A stretch of 64,000 nucleotides of DNA. It comes from Streptomyces pactum. GTDB taxonomy: Bacteria; Actinomycetota; Actinomycetes; Streptomycetales; Streptomycetaceae. The translations under genes were made by a program, and so were the position numbers. Positions 59,000 to 64,000 of the stretch are shown here, piece by piece; within the stretch, counting starts at the first letter, position 1, and every line of letters starts with the position of its first letter. Below the pieces are notes generated by a model that had not been told where the DNA came from, made no database searches, and saw nothing but the letters and a program-made list of their open reading frames with translations. The stretch is from assembly GCF_002005225.1 (NCBI RefSeq), contig NZ_CP019724.1:2482501-2546500 (forward strand). Reading direction: 5' to 3'.

Positions 59000-61215
59000 C
59001 AGGTGGGCTCCCCGTACTGGATGCCGCGTCCGTTGGTGGCGAGGTAGACGCGGCCGTGCACGCGGGGGTCGCCGGTGATCGTCTCGCCGGTCCATCCCCA
59101 CTGGTGCCGGTCGTCGTTGATCCGCGTCCAGCTCCTCGCCTCGTCGTCGGAGCGGTAGACGGCGGTGACGGCCCCGATGGCGCCGACCTGGTAGATCGCC
59201 GGGTAGCCGGCGCCGTCGGCGGCCTTGCCGAAGCCGAGGGTGTGGGAGGCCCGGCAGCTTTCCACCTCGGTGACGGTGACGCCCCCGTCGGTGGAGCGGT
59301 ACAGGCCGTTGAACTTGGTGCTCAGCCACAGGTCGCCGGTCCGGCCGGGCGCCGCCACCAGCTTGTACTGGGCGTCACCGGCGGGCAGTCCGGTCGCGCG
59401 GGCGGTGAAGGAACGGCCACCGTCGGTGCTGGCGAGCAGCGTTCCCGTGTCGGTGTCGTACGCGTAGAAGAGCGTCGGGTCGGCCGGGTCGGCGACCGGC
59501 GTGGCGCCCTTCGGGAAGGAGGGGACCGCGGACCAGGTCGTGCCGTTGTCCGCCGAGCGGTGGGCCGGGTGTTTCGTGCCGTCCCAGTGCACGAAGGACC
59601 ACAGCAGCACGCTGCCGTCGGCGTTGGTGGCGATCGGCCCCGGAGCGCTCCGGGCGATGTCGGGCTGGGCGGCGAAGGGCGCCCAGGTCCGTCCGCCGTC
59701 GTGGGAGTACGCGCCGTTGCCGTTGTCGCCCCAGCCCGCCCGGACGACGTACGCCGGTCTGCGCGCCGCCTGTGCGAGTCCCGTCGCCGACCCGGACACC
59801 GGGTTCGTCGCCATGCCGCGCGCCGGGGACGACGTGAGCCGCTCGTGGTACATCACGCCGATGTCCCGCGACCCGCTGATCAGGTGCGCCCTCCCGGCCG
59901 GGGGCGAGACCAACTGGGTCACGGACGCCTCCTCCAGGCCGCGGATCTGCGGGGCCCAGCGTCTGAGGTCCCGGGTGCCGTAGAGGGTGGCGCCGGTGCC
60001 GTACACGAGGTGCTCCGAGTCGTACGGGTCGAGGGCGACGGCCTGGATCCACCAGCCGAACTTGGGCCGCTCCTCGCCCCACCTGAGGTACGGGGTCTCG
60101 GAGACGTCGAGCACGGCCGAGTCCTTCAGGGACGTCCAGGTGCGGCCGCCGTCGGTGGTCCGGAAGAGGGTGTCGACCGCCGCCCAGCGGTTGTTGGTGG
60201 AGACGACGACCGTGCCGGGGCGACGGGCGTCGACGGCGACGCCGCCGTAGCCGAAGCTGTCGGCGGAGCCGTCCTCGGTGGTGCCGCCGGGCCGGACGGG
60301 GGTGACCTCGCTCCAACGGCCGTCGACCGTGCACAGCTTGTGTACGCTGCCGGCGGACTGGCCGTTCGGGCCCGGTGTGTCGGCGTACGTCACGTACAGC
60401 TCGCGGGTGTGCCGGTCGTACGCCGCACGGACCGGGACCTTGGCCGCGGTGCCGGAGGGCTGCCCGGGGGCGGGCTCCCAGGTGGTGCCGTCGGCCGTGC
60501 GGAAGAGGTTCGGTGCGGTGCCGTCGGCGTCGCCCCAGCCGGCGTAGACGGTGCGGCGGGCGGCGGCGAGGAGGGTGACGCCCTGGCCGGTGGTGCTCGG
60601 GGTGGCCGGGAAGCCGGTGGCAGGGGTCCAGGTGGCGCCCCGGTCCGTCGACTTCCACAGGCCGTCGTGCCGGGTGCCCAGCCACAGGGTGTCGCTGTCG
60701 CGCGGGTCGACCAGGAGCCGCTCACCGGTGCCCCGGCCGTCCTCGTTGGCACCGAGCTTCACGGTGAGGTCGGTGCGCTGCCAGGTCCTGCCCCGGTCCT
60801 CGGAGCGCAGGATCGCGCCGTTGCCCGCCCATGCCTGGGCATAGGTGCCGCAGGCCAGGTAGAGCCGGTCCGGGTGGGCGGGGTCGACGGCCATCGCCTC
60901 GACGCCGAGCAGGTTCCAGTCGTCCCAGCCGAGGTGGTCCAGGAGCGGCACCCAGCGGGCGGCCCGGTCGTCCCAGCGGTAGGCGCCGCCGATGTCGGTA
61001 CGGGCGTAGGCGAGGCCGCGGACGCGGGGGGGGAACAGGACGCCGGTGATGAACCCGGTGCCGCCGATGACGACGTTGCGCCAGCGGTAGGGGCGGGCCT
61101 CCCCGGTGTCCTCGGCGGCCCGGGCGGGCCCGGGGGTGAGGGGGACGGCGGTGAGCGCGGCGGCGGCCGCGGTTGCGGCGAGTACGGCGCGCCGGCTCAG
61201 GGGGAACGCGTGCAT
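58999..61215 (-). CDS. secreted GH74 endo-xyloglucanase
   Basis: 738 residues from ATG 61215 with GAGG six bases upstream. The N-terminus LSRRAVLAATAAAAALTAV is a Tat-type signal with twin Arg, cleaved near ARA|AED. Two seven-bladed propellers of GH74 follow. Catalytic Asp74 is in YARTDIGGAYRW, and the partner Asp451 is in ISGSRDIGVMY. No cellulose-binding module is fused, unlike many secreted GH74 enzymes. It cuts the xyloglucan backbone outside the cell. Downstream genes GH42, GH95 and GH12 are coupled or closely spaced. The 136-base gap before it holds no obvious promoter. Confidence 0.93.
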   Translation of the reverse strand: MHAFPLSRRAVLAATAAAAALTAVPLTPGPARAAEDTGEARPYRWRNVVIGGTGFITGVLFPPRVRGLAYARTDIGGAYRWDDRAARWVPLLDHLGWDDWNLLGVEAMAVDPAHPDRLYLACGTYAQAWAGNGAILRSEDRGRTWQRTDLTVKLGANEDGRGTGERLLVDPRDSDTLWLGTRHDGLWKSTDRGATWTPATGFPATPSTTGQGVTLLAAARRTVYAGWGDADGTAPNLFRTADGTTWEPAPGQPSGTAAKVPVRAAYDRHTRELYVTYADTPGPNGQSAGSVHKLCTVDGRWSEVTPVRPGGTTEDGSADSFGYGGVAVDARRPGTVVVSTNNRWAAVDTLFRTTDGGRTWTSLKDSAVLDVSETPYLRWGEERPKFGWWIQAVALDPYDSEHLVYGTGATLYGTRDLRRWAPQIRGLEEASVTQLVSPPAGRAHLISGSRDIGVMYHERLTSSPARGMATNPVSGSATGLAQAARRPAYVVRAGWGDNGNGAYSHDGGRTWAPFAAQPDIARSAPGPIATNADGSVLLWSFVHWDGTKHPAHRSADNGTTWSAVPSFPKGATPVADPADPTLFYAYDTDTGTLLASTDGGRSFTARATGLPAGDAQYKLVAAPGRTGDLWLSTKFNGLYRSTDGGVTVTEVESCRASHTLGFGKAADGAGYPAIYQVGAIGAVTAVYRSDDEARSWTRINDDRHQWGWTGETITGDPRVHGRVYLATNGRGIQYGEPT

Positions 61216-61351
61216 GGCATACCTCGTTCTGCGATCGGCGGAGGATGGAGAGGCCGAGGGGCGCGGGGCTGTGTCGCTGTGCGGCTCCGCCGCGGCGGCG
61301 CGCGCAGCCACCACGGTGCGACGGCCGAGGCGACCCACGGCCCCCGGGACC

Positions 61352-62287
61352 TCAGCCCTTGACCGCGCCCGTGAGCATCCCCTTCTTGAAGTGACGCTGG
61401 ACGAACGGCGACAGCACGGCCACCGGCAGCAGGGCCATGACCATCACGGCCATCTGCACGGCGAGACCGGACAGTTCACCGGTCTTGATCGCCTGGCCGA
61501 GGCCGACCGGCGCCTCCTGCTTCTGCACCAGTTGGATCATCACGTTCTGCAGGGGCATCATGTCCTGGTCGTTCAGATACAGGGAGGCGTTGAACCAGGC
61601 GCTCCAGTACCCGACGGCGTAGAACAGCGTGATCACCGCGAGGACCGCCCGCGACAGGGGCATCACGATCCGCCACAGGATGCGGAAGTCGCCGGCGCCG
61701 TCGATGCGGGCGCTGTCGATCAGCTCCTGGGAGATGCCCATGAAGAACCCGCGCAGCACCAGGATGTTGAAGACGCTGATCGCGCTGGGCAGGATCAGCG
61801 CGAGATAGCTGTCCGTCAGTCCCAGCGACTGCACCAGCAGGTAGGTGGGGATGAGACCGGCGCTGAAGAACATGGTGGCCAGCAGGACCATCAGGACCCA
61901 GCGGTGGCCGAGGGACCCGCTGCGGGACAGTCCGTAGGCGCACAGCACCGACACCGCCATCGAGAACAGCGTGCCGACCAGGGTGACGCCGATGCTGACG
62001 GCCGCCGCGCGGGTGACCTGGCCGCCGCTGAGCAGCTCCTGGTAGGCGACGAAGGTGACGTCCGTCGGGATCATCACCAGACCGCCGGCCTCGTCGATGG
62101 CCTTGCGCGTGGACAGGCTGGTGACCACCACGATCCACAGCGGGAACAGGATGGCCAGGCAGGCGAGGAGCAGGACCAGCCCCTTGGCCGCGAGCCCGGC
62201 CGGGCCGGCCTTCTCCTCCCACACCGGCCGGGGCGGGGCCGCCCAGCGGCCGGGCGTGCGTGCGGGCTTGTCGATGACGGCGGTCAC
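61352..62287 (-). CDS. sugar ABC transporter permease, CUT1 type (LplC-like)
   Basis: 311 residues, GTG 62287 overlapping the upstream permease stop (GTGA). The first helix (GLVLLLACLAILFPLWIVVVTSL) follows a short soluble start. The family segment RKAIDEAGGLVMIPTDVTFVAYQELL and the EAA loop (ELIDSARIDGAGDFRILWRIVMPLS) are typical of LplC/YtcP permeases for complex oligosaccharides. Ends with RHFKKGMLTGAVKG, as expected. Acts with the next gene as the membrane channel. Confidence 0.93.
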   Translation of the reverse strand: MTAVIDKPARTPGRWAAPPRPVWEEKAGPAGLAAKGLVLLLACLAILFPLWIVVVTSLSTRKAIDEAGGLVMIPTDVTFVAYQELLSGGQVTRAAAVSIGVTLVGTLFSMAVSVLCAYGLSRSGSLGHRWVLMVLLATMFFSAGLIPTYLLVQSLGLTDSYLALILPSAISVFNILVLRGFFMGISQELIDSARIDGAGDFRILWRIVMPLSRAVLAVITLFYAVGYWSAWFNASLYLNDQDMMPLQNVMIQLVQKQEAPVGLGQAIKTGELSGLAVQMAVMVMALLPVAVLSPFVQRHFKKGMLTGAVKG

Positions 62288-63318
62288 TTCTTGTACACCC
62301 CCTGCTCGCCCATGAGATGGGCCACCTTGTTCGCGATCAGGACCAGGCCGAGACTGATGACGCCCTTGACGAGCCCCGCCGCGGCCGCGAAGCCGAAGTC
62401 CTGGTTGCGCACACCGTTCCACCACACGAAGGTGTCCAGGACCTCCGCCGCTCCCGGTCCGACGGCGTCGCGTTGCAACAGGATCTGCTCGAAGCCGACG
62501 GTCAGGGCGTCACCGACGCGCAGCACCAGGAGCAGGGCGATCACCGGGCGCAGCGCGGGCAGCGTGACGTGCCACATGCGGCGCCAGCGGTTGGCGCCGT
62601 CCATCGCCGCGGCCTCGTAGAGGTCGGGGCTGACCGAGGCCAGCGCGGCGAGGAAGACGATGATCCCCCATCCCGCGTCCTTCCACACGCTCTGCGCGGT
62701 GACCAGGAACTTGAAGGTGTCCGGGTCGGTCATGACGCTGAGCCCGTCGTACCCGTGGTCGCGCAGCAGCGTGGACAGGAGCCCGGCGCCGCCGAGGAGC
62801 TGCTGGAAGACGGCGACGACCAGCACCCACGAGAAGAAGTGCGGCAGGTAGAGGATGGCCTGCGAGATGGCCCGCACCCGGGGCCGGACCACGCTGTTGA
62901 TCAGGAGCGCGAGCAGGATGGGGATCGGGAAGTACAGCACCAGTTGGAGGAAGAACAGCACCAGGGTGTTCTGTACGGCGTTCCAGAAGGCCGAGTCCTC
63001 GAAGATGCGCTGGAAGTTCTCCAGCCCCACCCACGGGCTGTGCAGGATGGAGACGATCCCGTTGTCGCTGATGTAGGGGTCGTAGTTCTGGAAGGCGACG
63101 ACGTTGCCGAGGATCGGTACGTAGTTGAAGAGCAGCACCAGCAGCACGGCCGGCAGCGTCATCAGCAGCAGCGCGCGGTCGCGCCGGAACCTCAGCCGCA
63201 GGCTCAGCTTTCCGGCGGGTGGTTTCTTCCCGGTGCCGGTGGCCCCGTCGGGCGCCGCGGGGGTCTTCTCCGTCGCTTCGGCCTCGGCCCTGCTCCGAGG
63301 CACCGTGCTGTGGGACAC
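62284..63318 (-). CDS. sugar ABC transporter permease, CUT1 type (LplB-like)
   Basis: 344 residues from GTG 63318. About 40 charged Ala/Pro/Lys-rich N-terminal residues precede six helices, starting ALLLMTLPAVLLVLLFNYVPILG. The FQNYDPYISDNGIVSILHSPWVGLENF stretch (an extracytoplasmic loop) and the EAA loop (DLYEAAAMDGANRWRRMWHVTLP) mark the LplB family. It lies 26 bases after the binding-protein gene and overlaps the second permease. No ATPase gene is near; Streptomyces CUT1 importers commonly share the MsiK ATPase, so that is the likely energiser. Confidence 0.93.
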   Translation of the reverse strand: MSHSTVPRSRAEAEATEKTPAAPDGATGTGKKPPAGKLSLRLRFRRDRALLLMTLPAVLLVLLFNYVPILGNVVAFQNYDPYISDNGIVSILHSPWVGLENFQRIFEDSAFWNAVQNTLVLFFLQLVLYFPIPILLALLINSVVRPRVRAISQAILYLPHFFSWVLVVAVFQQLLGGAGLLSTLLRDHGYDGLSVMTDPDTFKFLVTAQSVWKDAGWGIIVFLAALASVSPDLYEAAAMDGANRWRRMWHVTLPALRPVIALLLVLRVGDALTVGFEQILLQRDAVGPGAAEVLDTFVWWNGVRNQDFGFAAAAGLVKGVISLGLVLIANKVAHLMGEQGVYKK

Positions 63319-63344
63319 GGCCGTTCTCCTTGCCTCGGTGCCGG

Positions 63345-64000
63345 TCAGCTCGCCGCGGAGCCGCTGTCGTCGAGCAGCTTCTTGTACCAGTCGCGCAGTT
63401 CGTCACCGCCCTTGCTCCGCCAGTCGGAGACGGCCTGCTGCATGTCGCCGATCTTCTTGCGGCCGCGCACGATGTCGTCCTCGAGCTGCTCGAAGTCGTT
63501 GGAGAGGTTGGTGTAGCGGGTGGGTTCGGTGATCTGCATGCCGTAGAAGGCGGACTTCCTGGTGAAGGCGCCCATCCGCTGCTGCCACTCCACCTGGCCC
63601 TTGGCGACCTCGGGGAAGTCGGGGTGCGCGGTGGTCGGTGCGGGGCTGGCGACCATCACGTAGGCGTTCATCACGTCGATGTTGCCCTGCTCGGTCTTGG
63701 TGGGGACGCCGTCCTTCACGGTGTAGTGGGTGCCCTCCACGCCGTAGTTGGTGGCCATGTACTCCTTGGTGCCGTACGGCGCGGCGGTGACGTTGGCGAC
63801 GGCCAGCACGTCGCGGATCACGTCCTTCGACGCCTTCTTGTTGACGAAGGCGAAGATGCCGGCGGGCTGCTCGGCCCACAGGGTCGGGTCGCCGCCGTCG
63901 TGGCCGAAGACGTCCATGCCCCAGACCTCGAACTCCGGGTTCTGCACGGCCTGTTCGGCGGTGCGGCTCCACCACTGGGAGATGTTGTTGGCGTAGATGA
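63345..64000 (-). CDS. sugar ABC transporter substrate-binding protein (LplA-like), 5' end outside the window
   Basis: The last 218 residues of a CUT1 extracellular binding protein; its signal peptide and lipobox lie beyond position 64000. Visible features are ANNISQWWSRTAEQAV near the edge, GMDVFGHDGGDPTLWAEQPAGIF and the terminal DELRDWYKKLLDDSGSAAS. The long insert-rich C-lobe is like LplA proteins that bind oligosaccharides. It is the first visible gene of the operon with the two permeases and the GH74-GH42-GH95-GH12 enzymes, so a xyloglucan oligosaccharide is the probable ligand. Confidence 0.88.
   Translation of the reverse strand, partial: IYANNISQWWSRTAEQAVQNPEFEVWGMDVFGHDGGDPTLWAEQPAGIFAFVNKKASKDVIRDVLAVANVTAAPYGTKEYMATNYGVEGTHYTVKDGVPTKTEQGNIDVMNAYVMVASPAPTTAHPDFPEVAKGQVEWQQRMGAFTRKSAFYGMQITEPTRYTNLSNDFEQLEDDIVRGRKKIGDMQQAVSDWRSKGGDELRDWYKKLLDDSGSAAS

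Overview
The window reads as chromosomal DNA of a Streptomyces species. GC is very high with strong third-position bias, so antisense frames stay open for kilobases. GTG and TTG starts are common and usually carry GGAG-type ribosome binding sites. The order rnj-dapA-thyX, dapB-M16 protease-pnp-rpsO, truB-rbfA-DUF503-infB-ylxR-nusA-rimP, proS, ispG-rip-dxr matches the conserved core of Streptomyces chromosomes. All identifications come from reading the sequence and from family knowledge; no database search was run.

Region 1 (1-11,000) is core, mostly on the minus strand. A probable rRNA-operon leader runs off the left edge, preceded by a perfect 18-bp terminator, RNase J, dapA, thyX, a small membrane-protein pair, dapB, an M16 peptidase, PNPase and S15. 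Region 2 (11,000-23,500) holds a DUF397 protein, a membrane-anchored beta-propeller protein, a 1229-residue Pro-rich MinD/ParA-like protein resembling EspI of type VII secretion (no other secretion gene is nearby), and a five-gene peptide ABC-transporter operon whose genes all overlap. Region 3 (23,600-29,000) has ribF and a 1370-residue protein joining a trypsin-fold domain without its catalytic Ser to a P-loop NTPase-like domain. Region 4 (29,000-36,300) is the rimP-nusA-ylxR-infB-DUF503-rbfA-truB translation and ribosome-assembly operon.

Region 5 (36,400-40,700) contains a lipoprotein and ferritin-like pair, an APH-family protein that has lost its catalytic residues, a regulator combining two helix-turn-helix types, a DUF4097 gene, and the decayed remains of a drug-type ABC transporter. 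Region 6 (40,700-50,400) holds proS, two acetyltransferases, ispG, rip, dxr, a 58-bp minisatellite and a large acyl-CoA dehydrogenase.

Region 7 (50,600-64,000) is the most distinctive. A LacI-type regulator with near-perfect palindromic operators lies before a GH31 enzyme. Converging on it is a minus-strand operon of solute-binding protein, two sugar permeases, GH74, GH42, GH95 and GH12. Together these fit a complete xyloglucan depolymerisation and uptake locus: GH74 and GH12 cut the backbone, the transporter imports oligosaccharides, and GH31, GH42 and GH95 remove xylose, galactose and fucose-type side groups. No transporter ATPase is encoded; a shared MsiK-type ATPase is the likely partner.
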